64,000 bases of DNA from Tachypleus tridentatus (GCF_004210375.1 NC_134837.1:155165310-155229309), one strand, 5' to 3'; counted from the first letter of the stretch, positions 1 to 11,859 are shown. Translations and numbers: made by a program. Notes: generated from the letters alone by a model not told the origin.

Positions 1-28
1 TTGTGCGAAATTCCAAAACAATTATTAT
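1..28 (+). mobile_element. SINE1 3' end, cut by window edge
   Basis: The first bases read TTGTGCGAAATTC followed by an A/C-rich run. This is the terminal piece of the SINE1 family described at 1307-1586. The rest of the element lies outside the window. Confidence 0.6.
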
Positions 29-904
29 GTTACCCTACCTATTCCTACCCTGTTTCTTACTTCCTGGTGGTTCCATTTCTATTTCCTAATTTTTTTATTT
101 TAAAATTGTTTACACTTGTCTTATTGCTGTTTCTTATGATTCTGAATCTCGTGAGTGATTGGGTTCTAGACCTACCATTCTGGTAGCTTTTCTTGGTGCT
201 AAGTCCCGAGAGTAACTGGATTCCAGGCCTATCCACCTTACAGCTCTTCATAGAGTTATCTCTCGACATTTACTGGCTTTTGTTGACATCTTTGCTATAT
301 GACTTCTCCAACCTACCAGAGTGGCACTCTTTTCTTTGGCTGAATTAATGGCTAAGGCTTGTTTCGTATATTTACCATTACCACTTCTAAAACTTATCTT
401 TATTCTTGCAGTGCTCCCGCTAGGACAGCGGCGTGTCTTCGGATTTACAACGCTACAATCAGGGGTTCGGTTCCGCTTGGTGGACACAGCAGATAGTTCA
501 ATGTGGCTTTATTATAAGAAAACACACGTTCTTGCAGTAATGCTCTTTCCACTGGGACAAAGACTTTTCAATGTACTCAACATCAGATTTTCTCCTTTTC
601 TCTCAATTTGTTTGAAAGACATATTTTAAAAAATGGATTGTTTAAGGTACAGCCTTAAATGTTAATAGGTGGTACTGAATTTGAAAACAATGCAAAGGTA
701 AATTATACAACTTACTGCTCTTGTTTTCATCCAGAATGCTTGAGCAAAGTCGTGCCTTAGGTACTAACTGCTTTTACAGAATTGATTTGTCTAATACAGA
801 ACCTTTGAATCAGATGTATAAAATGAAAACTTCGCTTTCAAAGGTTAAATCAGAGTTAAAAACCTAGATCCAGAGAACCTACGTAATCTCCGTTTTATTA
901 TGTA
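29..904. other. No gene seen; AT-rich flank holding one SINE3
   Basis: Only short open frames without family resemblance occur here. The only structured item is the SINE3 at 413-528. Confidence 0.5.
413..528 (+). mobile_element. SINE3, short tRNA-derived SINE with 10-bp TSD
   Basis: This 116-bp element has a tRNA-like head with a B-box-like GGTTCGGTTCC. It ends in CAGATAG..ATGTGGCTTT..ATAAGAAAACACAC. The ten bases TTCTTGCAGT flank it at 403-412 and 529-538, which marks a target-primed insertion. A second copy lies at 21947-22068. The 3' half resembles the end of the LINE at 55937-61885. Confidence 0.75.
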
Positions 905-1306
905 GGTCATGGTTTTTCAAACTATGCTCGGCGGAGCCCTTGAGCTCCACAAACAAATATTAGAATGTTAATATTTTTTTCCTAAAACTATAAAATTGAA
1001 CCAGAATACGCCATACAAAAAAAGTAAAATATATTTTTAATATAACACGTTTACCGCGTATTGGGCCTTTTAATATTTTATTCTGCCTAACGCCAGACGA
1101 TTTTGAGGAATGAAATAAAATGAAACATGACATCACAGCTGAAACTTGTCCGAATTTGAAACATTGTGATACAATTAGATACCGTATTAATTATATTTAT
1201 GACAATTATAATTGGTAATTGTTAGGTTAGATTTAATTAGACAAACATGGTGCTAATAAACTCTATGACGTCATACACCCGAATGACTTCACGTTTCATT
1301 TCGTTC

Positions 1307-1586
1307 AAGGCCCGGCATGGCCAAGCGTGTTAAGGCGTGCGACTTGTAATCTGAGGGTCACGGGTTCGCATCCCCGTCTCGCCAAACATGCTCGCCCTTT
1401 CAGCCGTGGGAGCGTTATAATGTGACGGTCAATCCCACTATTCGTTGATAAAGAGTAGCTCAAGAGTTGGCGGTGGGTGGTGATGACTAGCTGCCTTCCC
1501 TCTAGTCTTACACTACTAAATTAGGGACGACTAGCACAGATAGCCCTCGAGTAGCTTTGTGCGAAATTCAAAAACAAACAAACAAA
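1307..1586 (+). mobile_element. SINE1, full length, with 10-bp TSD
   Basis: SINE1 is a tRNA-derived element of about 275 bp. It has an A-box-like TGGCCAAGCGTG, a B-box-like GGTTCGCATCC, a conserved central domain (GTGACGGTCAATCCCACTA and GTTGGCGGTGGGTGGTGATG) and a 3' end GCTTTGTGCGAAATTC with a (AAAC)n tail. CATTTCGTTC occurs on both sides (1297-1306 and 1587-1596). The SINE lies in the 5' noncoding part of the hAT element, so it is younger than that element. Confidence 0.92.
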
Positions 1587-1651
1587 CATTTCGTTCGAGA
1601 TTTAGACGCACGTCAGATCTGGCTTAATATTTTGTTTGTTTTGGAATTTCG

Positions 1652-2148
1652 AATTCATCGGCGTTATTGTCGTAGTACACCCAACTTCAACTCAGGATGA
1701 TGTTTGGTATGACAAACCTGCGACCCTCAGATACCGAAACAAAAATATTTCGTTGTTTGGCTTAAACATTTATATTACAAAACAAAACAACAAAAAAGTA
1801 AAAATAATAGGTTACCCTCTTCATTTAAAAAAATATATTATTCGAGCGGTTTGGCCTTTTTTCCACGAATCTTTATTTCTGACTTCGTTATGGCAACATT
1901 GATCTTAAGTCAGCATGTCATTGTATGATGATAAAACTCAAGTGCTTGAAAGAGTTTTCATTAAGAAACTATTTTGTGTTCGGGAAAATACTTTTGAAGT
2001 GCCAAAAATATACCAATACGTTTCAAGAAAAATTAATAATTAGTTGTCACCCTTGTAATGAATAAATGGCTGAATATCAGTCATAGATCTGATTGAATAA
2101 AATCTTCCTAGGCCTAGGCCTAATACAATTCATCGGCGTTATTGTCGT
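1652..2148 (+). repeat. 22-nt direct repeat pair, 475 bp apart
   Basis: The 22 bases at 1652-1673 (beginning AATTCATCGGCGTTATTGTC) recur exactly at 2127-2148, just before the hAT coding region. A SINE-tail-like TTTGTTTGTTTTGGAATTTC directly precedes the first copy. The origin is unknown. Confidence 0.7.
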
Positions 2149-4230
2149 GGATGATGCAAGAAGTACCGAAACAAAAAAGAAAAGAAAGTATGATGAAAGT
2201 TTTATTGAATACAGTTTTACATTGACAGGTAATGAAGATGGACCTAATGGGATGTGTGTTGAATATAGAACAGTGTTGAGTAACAGTAGTTTGCATCCAG
2301 GAAAGTTAAAACGGCATCTAGAAACCATACATTCCCAATTTAAAAATCCAACTTCCGAATAATTCAAAAGAAAGTGTTTGCAATTAAATTTAAGGAAAGC
2401 TACATTTCGTTCGTTTTTCCATCATGTTAACAAAGGTTCTCTTATTGCTTCATATCGTGTTAGATACTGTATTGCAAAAGCAGGTGAAGCTCATACAATT
2501 GCAGATTTTATAAAACCATGCGCAAAAGATTTGGTAAAGCGCACGACTGATGAGAAATTTCTTAAAAATGTTATCTCTGTGCCCCTTTCTGACAACTCAG
2601 TTTCTCGAAGAATCAAGGATATGTCAGCAAATTACTTAACGGAGTTTATAAAGCTAGTAAAAGCAAGTCCAACTTTTTCGCTTCAGATGGATGAATCAGC
2701 AGATGTCGCAGGTTATGTGATGTTACTTGTGTTTGTTCGCTTTATTCATGAAGCTAGTTTTCGCTGATTTGCAAACCGTTGCCTACTCAAACAAACAGGT
2801 GAAGGAACATTTAAACCGATCGATTTATTTATGGAAGAACATGAGATCGAATGGCAGCTTTGCTCAAGTATTTGCACTGATTGAGCTGCAGCTATGATTG
2901 GAAAATTTTCAGGTGCAGTGGCAGGCATAAAAAACAAAACAAACCCTGACACCGAGAGTATCCACTGCTGTCTTCACTGTCATGCACTTGCAATGAAATG
3001 AATGCCAGAATACTTAAAAGAGGTATTGGATGATGTCATAAAAATAGTTAATTTTATAAAATCAAGACCACTCAATGCGAGAATCTTCAGTTTATTCTCT
3101 GAGAATATCGGAAGTTTGCACAACAATTTGCTGCTTCATTCTGAAGTCGGGCGCAGCATGCCCAAGTGGGTTAAGGCGTTCAACTCGTAATTTGAGGGTC
3201 GCGGGTTCGAATCCCTGTCTTACCAAACATGCTCGCCTTTTTAGCCGTGAGGGTGTTATAATATGACGGTCAATCCCACTATTCGTTGGTAAAAGAGTAG
3301 CCCAAGAGTTGGCGGTGGGTGGTGATGGATAGCTGCCTTCCCTCTAGCCTTACTGCTAAATTAGGGACAGCTTGCGCAGATAGCCCTTGTGTAGCTTTGC
3401 GCGAAATTCAAAACAAACAAACGCACTGAAGTCCGATGGTTTTGTCGGGGAAAAGTGCTTGTTCGGTTTTACAAATTGCGTGAGCAGATAGGTTTCATTT
3501 AATATGAATGCCATTTTGAACTTGCATACAAATTAATGGACAAATGCTGGATATAGAAACTGGCTTACCCTTCAGACGTATTTGCCTATCTAAATGAAGT
3601 GAATGCTACAATGCAGGGTACCAGGGTAATGAACTTCAAAGCTCAGAGCAAAATGGAAGCGCTTCAAGGTAAAGTAATTCTTTGGGATGAATGTATACTT
3701 ATGTAAAAACTTGACTGCTTCGAACATCTCAGCGGTGTTTTTACTTGTGAATAAAATTTCCTTAAGTGAAGATGCAAAAGTTTCAGTCTTGCAGCACATA
3801 TCTGATTTGTGTACAACTATTGGGGAGTACATCCCTCCTCATTTAGAAAAAATACTGTGGATTCAAAATCCCTTTGTTGACTCTTCAAGTGCCAACGATT
3901 TGCCTTTGAAAGAGAAAGAACGGCTTATAGAAATTTCAACTGATTACACCATAAAACTAAAATGTCAGCAGGAAGAACATACATAAGTTTGGATTCAAAT
4001 GGCCATGGAATATCCTGAAGTAAGTAACAGAGCCTTGAAAATCTTTATACGTTTTCCAACAACATGTATTTGCGAGCAAAAGTTTCACTGTATACAGCTA
4101 CAAAGACCAAATCTAGAAACAGGCTAAATATTGAACATGATCTACGCTTACGTGTAACAACCATAACTCCAAATATTAAACTACTTTTAAGAACAAAAGC
4201 AAGCCCATCCGAGCCACTAGTAAATAAATA
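2093..4230 (+). pseudogene. hAT transposase pseudogene, BED finger to hATC
   Basis: The reading starts with KKRKYDESFIEY and a BED-like finger (KLKRHLETIH at its end). The second zinc cysteine of the finger is lost, since CVEY stands where CxxC is expected. A stop follows at 2360, then 2378-2767 carries the RNase-H-like core start (FSLQMDESADV). After more stops comes SIHCCLHCHALAMK. The SINE1 at 3149 splits the frame, and coding resemblance resumes at 3570-3985. The hATC dimerisation tail (TKSRNRLNIEHDLRLRV) lies in another frame at about 4090-4230. The family is the ZBED5/SCAND3 type of hAT transposases, which cut and paste DNA in the nucleus. At least four stops or frameshifts make this copy inactive. 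Confidence 0.78.
3149..3425 (+). mobile_element. SINE1 inserted in the hAT transposase
   Basis: This full-length SINE1 reads from GGGCGCAGCATGCCCAAG to the (AAAC)n tail. The target CTGAAGTC is duplicated at 3141-3148 and 3426-3433. Its B box GGTTCGAATCC is perfect. It interrupts the transposase reading frame. Confidence 0.9.
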
Positions 4231-4482
4231 AGTACACTGTACTTTTACTAATATAAATTTTGCAAGCAGAAAGTTTTGAACAAATAAGTAGAATTAAAAA
4301 ATTTGTCTTTAAATACTGATATTTCCAATAAATTCACATTCTAAAAGCTTCAAGTAAACTTTATCTGGTGCTTGTGACCGATTGTTTCTATTTTTAGTGT
4401 AGTTTTTTTTTATTAAGGCTTTGGAATGTTTTTTTCTTCCTGATGTGAAGCTCTGCAGGTCTAAAAAGTTCGGAAACCCCTG

Positions 4483-4779
4483 ATTTAGATGATATAGTTG
4501 CAAGCTGGCTGCTGATTACATAGCGTGTGCGCATAAGTAATCGTGAACCCGCACATGATATGAGGGTGGGTTGTTACCTGGCAATTCATAGAGCGTGTTC
4601 ATAATCATATAATATTGCTAATACTGTGTTGTTAGCTCGTTAATAGTGTTGCAAAACTGTTATTGTTATTACTTGTTATTGCCCAGGTTATAAGTAGAGT
4701 TAAGAAAAAAGCTTCTAGCTAAGGTAGCGTATAATAGAACGTAAAAATGAAATTCAAAATAACAAAAATCAATTTCACA
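4483..4779. other. No gene seen
   Basis: AT-rich sequence between the hAT end and the Tc1 fragment. It holds no coding or repeat structure I can recognise. Confidence 0.4.
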
Positions 4780-5110
4780 AGTTAATATTTAGCCAGCGTT
4801 CCCTTGGAGTTCAGTATTGCTTCACATCAACGAATCACGCTTTCATTGGGTTTCTGCAGATATCCTTAAGTGATTGACCACCATCCTTCTTTGAGCACTT
4901 TAACAAGTTTATCTTCTGTGTTTGGCTTGCAATCGATCTTTTTTTTAATCAGTTTAACCCAATCCATAAATTTTCAATCGAAATGATATCAGGTGATTGG
5001 CCTGGCCATTCCACAACATCAATTCTCTTATTTCTATTTCTTAATGATTCCAGAATTCCAGAGAAACTTGTTTGATCATTCTGTAGTCTAACTATAATAA
5101 GAAGATTTAA
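4780..5110 (-). pseudogene. Tc1-like transposase C-terminal fragment
   Basis: On the minus strand the reading DVVEWPGQSPDIISIENLW matches the DDE signature of Tc1 transposases (usual form WPSQSPDLNPIENLW), including the final catalytic Glu. The downstream residues (KLVKVLKEGWWSI, then TPREPLAKY) also follow the family pattern but contain stops. Only the last third of the protein is present, and no inverted terminal repeats were found. It is a dead fragment. Confidence 0.7.
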
Positions 5111-5486
5111 TAAACTACAACAGGTGCACAACACTTTTTTATGACAAATTGTAACTGAAATCATGAAAGTTTCAGGTAGTTACGAAAGCTGGTATTTAAG
5201 TTAGGATTTGAGATCATATTTGAACAAATCTCGTCCATTTTCAAGGGGAACACTATTTGTTTTAGTTATTTGGATGTATCAAACTTATTGTGTTAATTCA
5301 ACCTTGGCTCTTGATTTCTTTATATTTCAATTATATATATGTTACACTTGCTTATAAAGTACTAAATTCACTGTAGATCGCACACTATATAATAGTATTA
5401 TTTTGAACTTTTGTATCTGTAGTTCTTCAGTTATTGGCTGTTTTCTTTGACCATTTTGGAAACTGGCAAGTCCACATCAGGTTGTA
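5111..5486. other. No gene seen
   Basis: AT-rich spacer between the Tc1 fragment and the MITE. Nothing recognised. Confidence 0.4.
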
Positions 5487-5893
5487 TTGGGTTGAGGAAT
5501 AACTCGTGAGCGTTTTTTCAAGTTAAAAAATATATTCATAAATGAAACGCTTTCGCAAAATATTTCATGTCATTTGGTAGATAATTTTTTGCTCTAATAG
5601 ATGGTGTGTTTGATTTTCATATGTCTTTAATTTTTGCTTTCATTTTCAGCTTATTAAATGGAATGTCAAGTGGACAAAATCAAGCATTTTCGACACCATC
5701 TGCTTTTCGCATTTAATTTCTTGCAATTTCGCTTAAAACAATGCATACTATATACTTAGGTATTACATGAAATAAAGTATCATAATAAATGTTTTGGGTG
5801 TAATGTGTTCATGCATTGAAGTATTGTATAGTCTTGCATGTAATGCTTGAATGAAATTATTTAAAAATGCTCACGAATTATTCCTCAACCTAA
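5487..5893. mobile_element. 407-bp Tc1/mariner-type MITE, complete, TA target
   Basis: The left end TTGGGTTGAGGAATAACTCG and the inverted right end TTAGGTTGAGGAATAATTCG form terminal repeats that match at 28 of 31 positions. A TA dinucleotide flanks each side (5485-5486 and 5894-5895). TA targets and TTAGGTTG-type ends are typical of mariner elements. The 345-bp interior has no coding resemblance, so this is a non-autonomous element moved by a transposase encoded elsewhere. Confidence 0.85.
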
Positions 5894-6044
5894 TACATTT
5901 TACTTATAACCCCAGAGTTTCTTTCAATAAGCTTTTGGTTTCATTTCTTTCTTTTTTTCTTACTTCTCTTTCTTTCCTTTTAAGCAGCCACCTGCCTACA
6001 ACTGGCTGGAACCAGTGAAAGGTGTATAGATGTGAGACATTATG

Positions 6045-6268
6045 GTTTGGTTTGGTTTGTTTTGAATTTCGCGCAAAGCTACACGTGGGTTATCTGCGCT
6101 AGCCGTGCCTAATTTAGCGGTGTAAGACTAGAGGAAAGGCAGTAGTTATCATCACCCACCGCCAACTCTTGGGCTATTCTTTTACTAACAAATAGTGGGA
6201 TTGACCGTAACATTATAACGCTCCCACGGCTGAAAGAGCAAGCATGTTTGATGTGATGGGAATGATAC
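6045..6268 (-). mobile_element. SINE1, truncated at its tRNA head
   Basis: The inverted SINE1 3' end (GTTTGTTTTGAATTTCGCGC) and the central domain are clear. The head is lost beyond AGCATGTTTGATG. Confidence 0.88.
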
Positions 6269-8168
6269 TTCATGGATCTGATCCCACACATTCGTTTTTT
6301 TGTTTGTTGTTTCATTATACGCGAGCGATCGTTATTTTTTCGAAGGGAGTAATATTTTGGTAAAAGTTCCTACACAGAAAAAGGATCCCCTCAGTTTTCG
6401 TGAACAGAAAAATGCCCATTTCTCTTAAAAATGAGGGTTAATAACAATTACATACTGAGGCTCGATCAATTAATCTATGACAAAAAATCATAACAGTTAT
6501 TCTGTTTACATTACTGTTAGTGATAAGATTATACAAAAATATATTTTGAAACATATTTGTTCCGCATTCAGTGATTTTCATAAATCATAAACAGCGTGAG
6601 AATTCATCATTTACAGTGCTATTTCTCATACTATAAACATATCTATGGTCTTCAGTTCATTATTTTATTCTATTATCCAAGAATGCCTTATTATAAGAAG
6701 TATGATACATAAAATAACTAATGTACATTGCCTCATCCATCACCATATTAAACCGTGGTGAATGTGAACGTCGTTCGCTGTCTAACCAATGAAGAAAAAA
6801 CAGCACTCAGACAGACCCATAATGGGATGTTTGATGAGCTTGTTGTCAATGGTCTTGAGAAATACCAGTCAAGCTTGTATAACTAAAAATCTGTGACCTA
6901 TTAACATGTGCTCAAGTTTGTAATGTATGTATAGTAGCTTATCTGTTTAACTACAAAAATATTTCCTTTACTATAACAAATATAATGTCCGTTGAAAGCA
7001 ATAAATAATTTTTGTTTCTCCACATCTGTATTGATATTTTTAACAAGTATTATACATTATAATACGCAATGCTTTGTCATGAGCACTAATATCACTGTAT
7101 TAGTAACTATACAAAAAAGAAGTAATTTGCTCTTGTCAAGAAGAGAGTGCAGTGCACGCTGGTAAAATACGATTTTGCTTTATGCATACCACTCGGAAAG
7201 AAGTGTTGAATGATCATTAGATACCTCAAACTTATCACTTCTTTGTGTAGAAGTTAAACTGAAGATCAAACGTTACAGTATTGTTTCCTTATGTCTATTA
7301 TTCGTAATGCAAAGTAATATTATGTGTTACTATGTGTCGTGATTCATTTACTTGGGGCCTATGATACCTTTTGAATACTCACCTTTTTGTTTTTTTTACT
7401 GTGACAGAAAAGCGATCCACCCTTCATTTTCATGCACTGATCCCCCACCCCAATAAATAATGGCAACTCCCAAATAGGTGACCCATAAGAATTAAAATTA
7501 GATGTTTATGCTCGGGTTTTGACGTATCTGTAGAACCAATAAAGTCGAATAAGTATGGAACCCTATCTTTTTGTAGGTTCTACTCCTTAAGATACCACGA
7601 AACACAAGTACAGGCATCTAACCCATCGAACAGAAGGAAACGTTCCTCCACTTTGAATATACAGATTCTTAGATGATACATAATGACAGAGGTGGATTCG
7701 GAGCATTATCATCCTGGACAAGTACTCAGAAATCACGACAATACACACACACACACACACATAGAAAGTTAGAGAGATTTATAATACCCTCTAGCGCTGG
7801 GACAGTGTAACCAGGTTTTCACCCCACTATTTCATGCATCACTGCCCCCCCCCACCTGGTTTCTGCCCAGCAGCCTAATCCGCCTCTGCATATTCAATAT
7901 TTTATATGCAAAAATACCACTTTGTGGTTTTCCAAATACAAAAAAAGCAAATTTACAAATTTAAACAGCAGAAGTTAAATTTCTCAGTACTTTTATATAT
8001 ATATAAAGCTTTTTCTATACTTGGCAGTTGTCATTTTTTGACTCCCTACTTTCAAACAAAGACAGACATTCATGAACCCATGTTACATCTTATACTTTCC
8101 CAAGTTGTAACTTGTAACTTGTGTTATTACTTACGCTAAAACTTTGAGCCGTTGTCTTTAGGTTTACC
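6269..8168. other. No gene seen; simple repeats only
   Basis: AT-rich DNA with a CA microsatellite at 7743-7761 and a C-run near 7845. No open frame longer than about 77 codons occurs and none resembles a family. Confidence 0.5.
7743..7761. repeat. (AC)n microsatellite
   Basis: An uninterrupted run of alternating A and C, about nine units. Confidence 0.9.
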
Positions 8169-8284
8169 TCCCCCAGTGGCGCAGCAGGATGTCTGCAGAC
8201 TTACAACGCTACAATCCGGGTTTCGATACCCGTGGTGGGCAGAGCACAGACAGTCGTTTGTATAATTTTATGCCCAACTTCAAA
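8169..8284 (+). mobile_element. SINE2, tRNA-derived SINE
   Basis: SINE2 begins CCCCCAGTGGCGCAGCAGG and has a B-box-like GGTTTCGATACCC. It continues GTGGTGGGCAGAGCACAGA and ends in a degraded tail. It is a second tRNA-headed family of about 120 bp, distinct from SINE1 in its head but alike at the 3' end. Confidence 0.75.
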
Positions 8285-10689
8285 TAAACAATCTTCAGGG
8301 TTGATATTTCGAAGCATATACACTATCTATATGTATATATACACCCATATAATATGCAACAATATATGTACAAAAGTACAGTAAAAAACGTTTATGATGT
8401 ATAAACGTATTACACCTCTCTATTATATACATGTACACCTATGTATTATACATGCACCTATAGAGATATTTGCATATTACGTAATAAGAAAGAATTAATA
8501 CTTTAAAAGCTCTGGTGATAATGATTTTTAGTATATAAATAAATATATGCCAACTGTCTATACCTATTATTCATTTTTATTCCTGTGAACGATACCTACA
8601 CACAATTAGAGAAATGAGGTCTAATATTCATTAATTTTTTTTTAAATACAGTAAAAACTCCAGGGCTGGTTTTAAGTAATTTGTCGCTCTAAGCAAGATT
8701 TTAAACGAAAATCTAGCGAAAACCGGTAAACACACACATATATGCCACGAAAAAACGTAATAGCTTCTTCTAAACTTTTAGTTCAGATGGCCTTTTGATG
8801 TATTATTACTTTGAACTGTATGCTCTTAAGCTACAAAGGTGTATATAGTAATTCATTACCGTATAGGTTTTGGTTTTTTTATATACAAACATTTATTAAC
8901 TCGTCGTATGAAAACATTTTGTGGGTCAGTAAGACACTGCAAAGGATGTTAAGCAAATGCGAGATGATCGATTTAATTGATAGCAAAATTAATTAACAAC
9001 CTTCATTGATTTTGTCTCTTGGTTGTTGTTTTACTTCGCCTTCCCGCTACAGCTGGGCTACAGACTGGTACTAAATAAGCATCTTTTTCTTTTTAAAGAG
9101 GTATCTACGACGTTTCATATCTGTTGTTTCTTTCTCTGTACCACATTTAACCCACCGACCTAACTAGAAGGAATACATCGTTATTTACCATGTCTGTAAC
9201 TTGTAAGCCTCGACCAGACACAAAAAGTTGGTGGTACAAAAATGATGTTCATATTAAAATACCAGCCGTTTGACCCCGTGAAGATTCCTGCTTCAGGTGT
9301 AGTCGACCGTCTGGTAGACAGATAGAAAGGAACAGGTTATTAATTCCTGCTTTTTATAAAGCTTCGAGACATCTGGGATAACAATAGTCTGTGTTGCGTG
9401 CGCATTTACGAAAAAGAAAACAAACAAAAAAGAACGAACAAGTCTAAAGATAATATTTTCTAAGTTATTTACTTATTAATATAATGCTTGGGTTTACGAA
9501 CTGACTTACTTCAAGCCTTATTTTTAAAATGCTTTATACTTCGCCGTAGGAAATGCGTCATATCTCATTATACTCACCTAAAATAATCCGAACTAAATTT
9601 ACAGTGTAATATCTACTCCTTAAGTTAAGAGCGTAACAATAATATAGACAAGTGAAACGCCATGGACTTTCTGCATATGTATAAATACTGGTAAAATAAT
9701 TTTTATAAATATAAATAATTTTACTGAAATGCATTGGCATATTAATACGGTTGTATTAATAACGATAAAACTAACAATATTTTAAACAAAACATTTATAA
9801 ATAAATAATGACGCAGAAGCTTAAGAAAATTTTAGTACCTTTGAAATTTTAACTCTTAAACCCGTTCTGTTGAATCTTTGGCAAACTGCCAGGATCGAGA
9901 ATGTAAGAGTCTGACCAAATCACGTGACTTTCCATGTGTCTAGTACAATAATAACTGTCACAACACACCATTAGATATCAAGTTTAAAGTTTAAAATCAC
10001 ATCGTTGATACATAGTATAAAAGTATAAATAAGTGGAGAAGCGCCGATTACATTACGATGTACACGTACATCTATTTGTATAGAAACAGCCACGAGCAAC
10101 TCGGTGCACCAACCAATCTGACAAACGCCAGACAGCTTTTTTCTTGTTTCTCTACATTGTCTAGATCGCTTAGTTACAAGGTTCATGTGCACAACGATAT
10201 TGCGATGTTAGATAAAAATGGCTTACGTAAATTATTTTCTTAAAATTATTACCTTTTGCCGCAGTCATTCGAAACCTTACCCCAACTCAGTCTGCTCAGA
10301 ATTACACACACTCACGCATATAAACATGCATCAAGTGCGCATACTCATCATGGAAAACTCGGATGCACAGAATTGATAATTGCTAGTCTATCGCTGACAT
10401 CTAGTGGCATTGTTTTACATTATTGTGGTTGTTCCTTGAATGTTCACTCAGACTGTCAGGTAAAACAAAAACGTTTCTCCAGCGTTATCTGTACAGAAAC
10501 ATGTAAATAATAAAATAGCAAGGTTTTAAAAATAAACACGTAGTGTAGATTGTAGAATATTAAAAATGACTTGAAGGAAAAATAATCACATTTTTTAAAA
10601 AAAGAGGATGTGTAGTCACGAGGCCTCTACCAGAAAAGAAAATTTTCAATGTTCTTGTTGTTTACTTAGTACAAAACTACACAATGTGC
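8285..10689. other. No gene seen
   Basis: This 2.4-kb stretch is AT-rich and has many short open frames, such as 10058-10243 and 10256-10510. None resembles a known family or carries splice signals in a convincing context. Confidence 0.45.
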
Positions 10690-11405
10690 TGTTGTTACGT
10701 ATTATAATTTATCTCGGACAAGTCTGATTTATTATATTACGTATGTTAACATATTACGATTTCAAATAGCTGAAAATTGTAATTAAAAGTTAATTGAATT
10801 TTGATAGTATCAAATTTATGATACTCGCCAACAAGATTGATACACGCAGTTTTTCTCAACACAAATATATTTTAATATACAAATAGCAATACAATTTACA
10901 ATAACGGTTATTAAAAATAATGGTTTATACACAAGAGTTTTACAAACTTGTAAAATTTACTGAGTCTTCTATTTGGTCTGGAACTGAATATTTTTATCGA
11001 TGGCTCACGAGAAACGAATTCGATGCTGATATTGTTACACTTCGCTTAATAACTGACTTCGCCCCGTTCACAAGCTAACTATTCTCTGACGACAATATCT
11101 GATGTCCTCGAAAAAATATTAACGTTTGAATTTAATTCACTCATATTAAATGGTTTGGCATATCCGAAATCTATAAACGTTCCTGGTCAGATATTTGTAA
11201 TTTCTCTATTAATAAGCGTTTATCACAATTATAGTTTCTGAGATTTATAATTTGTTTTGTTATTATGCACAAAGCGACACAAAGGGCTTTCTGTGTTATG
11301 CCTACCACAGGTATCGAAATCTGATTTATAGCAGTATAAGTCCACACATAGAGGCAAGATTTATCGTATATTGACTGTAGCGAACCAACAATAAATTAAA
11401 TTGTC
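10690..11405 (-). repeat. Downstream (3') LTR of the Gypsy element
   Basis: It aligns with 14619-15215 over several hundred bases. Shared blocks include AAAAGTTAATTGAAT, AAATTTATGATA, ATAACGGTTATTA, GATATTGTTACACTTCGCT and AGCGAACCA. Its start TGTTGTTACG matches TGTTATATG of the other LTR. It carries a SINE2 at 11249-11356 that the other LTR lacks. Confidence 0.8.
11249..11356 (-). mobile_element. SINE2 inserted in one LTR only
   Basis: The inverted SINE2 (TATGCACAAAGCGACACAAA onward) is flanked by AGATTTAT at 11241-11248 and 11357-11364. The sister LTR has no insertion at the matching place, so it shows the empty site. The SINE therefore arrived after the LTR element had integrated. Confidence 0.85.
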
Positions 11406-11415
11406 TCCCCTCATG

Positions 11416-11695
11416 GACCTGGCATGGTCAGGTGGTTAAGGCACTCGACTCGTAACCTGAGGGTCGCAGGTTTGAATCCCCGTCACACCGAACATGCTTG
11501 CCCTTTCAGCCGTAGGGGTGTTATAATGTGACGGTCAATCCCACTATTCGTAACCCAAAAGTTGGCGGTGGATGGTGATGACTAGCTGCCTTCCCTGTAG
11601 TCTTACACTGCTAAATTCGGGACGGCTAGCGCAGATAGCTCTCGAGTAGCTTCGCGCGAAATTAAAAAAAAAAGCAAACAAAACAAAAACCATTA
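11416..11695 (+). mobile_element. SINE1 at the edge of the 3' LTR
   Basis: Full-length SINE1 (ACCTGGCATGGTCAGGTGG to a GCAAACAAAACA tail) with a small deletion near 11551. A possible short target duplication TGTCTCC lies at about 11403 and 11711, but it is weak. Confidence 0.88.
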
Positions 11696-11859
11696 CACCT
11701 GTCTCCTTAGAGAAGTAAATAATTGGCGTTACACAGTTTTAACTAAGATATTATGTGTGTACATATACACATTGCTAACAATACATTAATAAGAATACAT
11801 TACCAAATAATTATACAGCTGCAATAATTATGATATATAACAATACATACCAATAGCCT

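Larger units (their letters stand above)
905..4482 (+). mobile_element. hAT transposon relic (ZBED5/SCAND3-like)
   Basis: The right end is the inverted form of CAGGGGTTTCCGAAC (ending at 4482), a typical terminal sequence of hAT elements that carry a BED finger. The left end, near 905, has the related GGTTTTTCAAACT followed by CGGCGGAGCCCTTGAGCTC. The interior encodes a broken BED-finger transposase (2093-4230). SINE1 copies at 1307-1586 and 3149-3425 were inserted later. Without them the element is about 3.0 kb, a normal hAT size. I could not find a convincing 8-bp target-site duplication, so the left boundary is approximate. Confidence 0.7.

Noticed and set aside
1309..1390. tRNA gene calls in SINE heads, here and at the other SINE1 copies
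   Set aside because: A and B boxes are present, but each is joined to the same SINE body, with target-site duplications at several copies. The acceptor stem is not intact. They are SINE promoters, not tRNA genes.
10256..10510. 84-codon frame with His/Ser/Leu-rich product
   Set aside because: No start context, splice partner or family motif. Composition fits random sequence.
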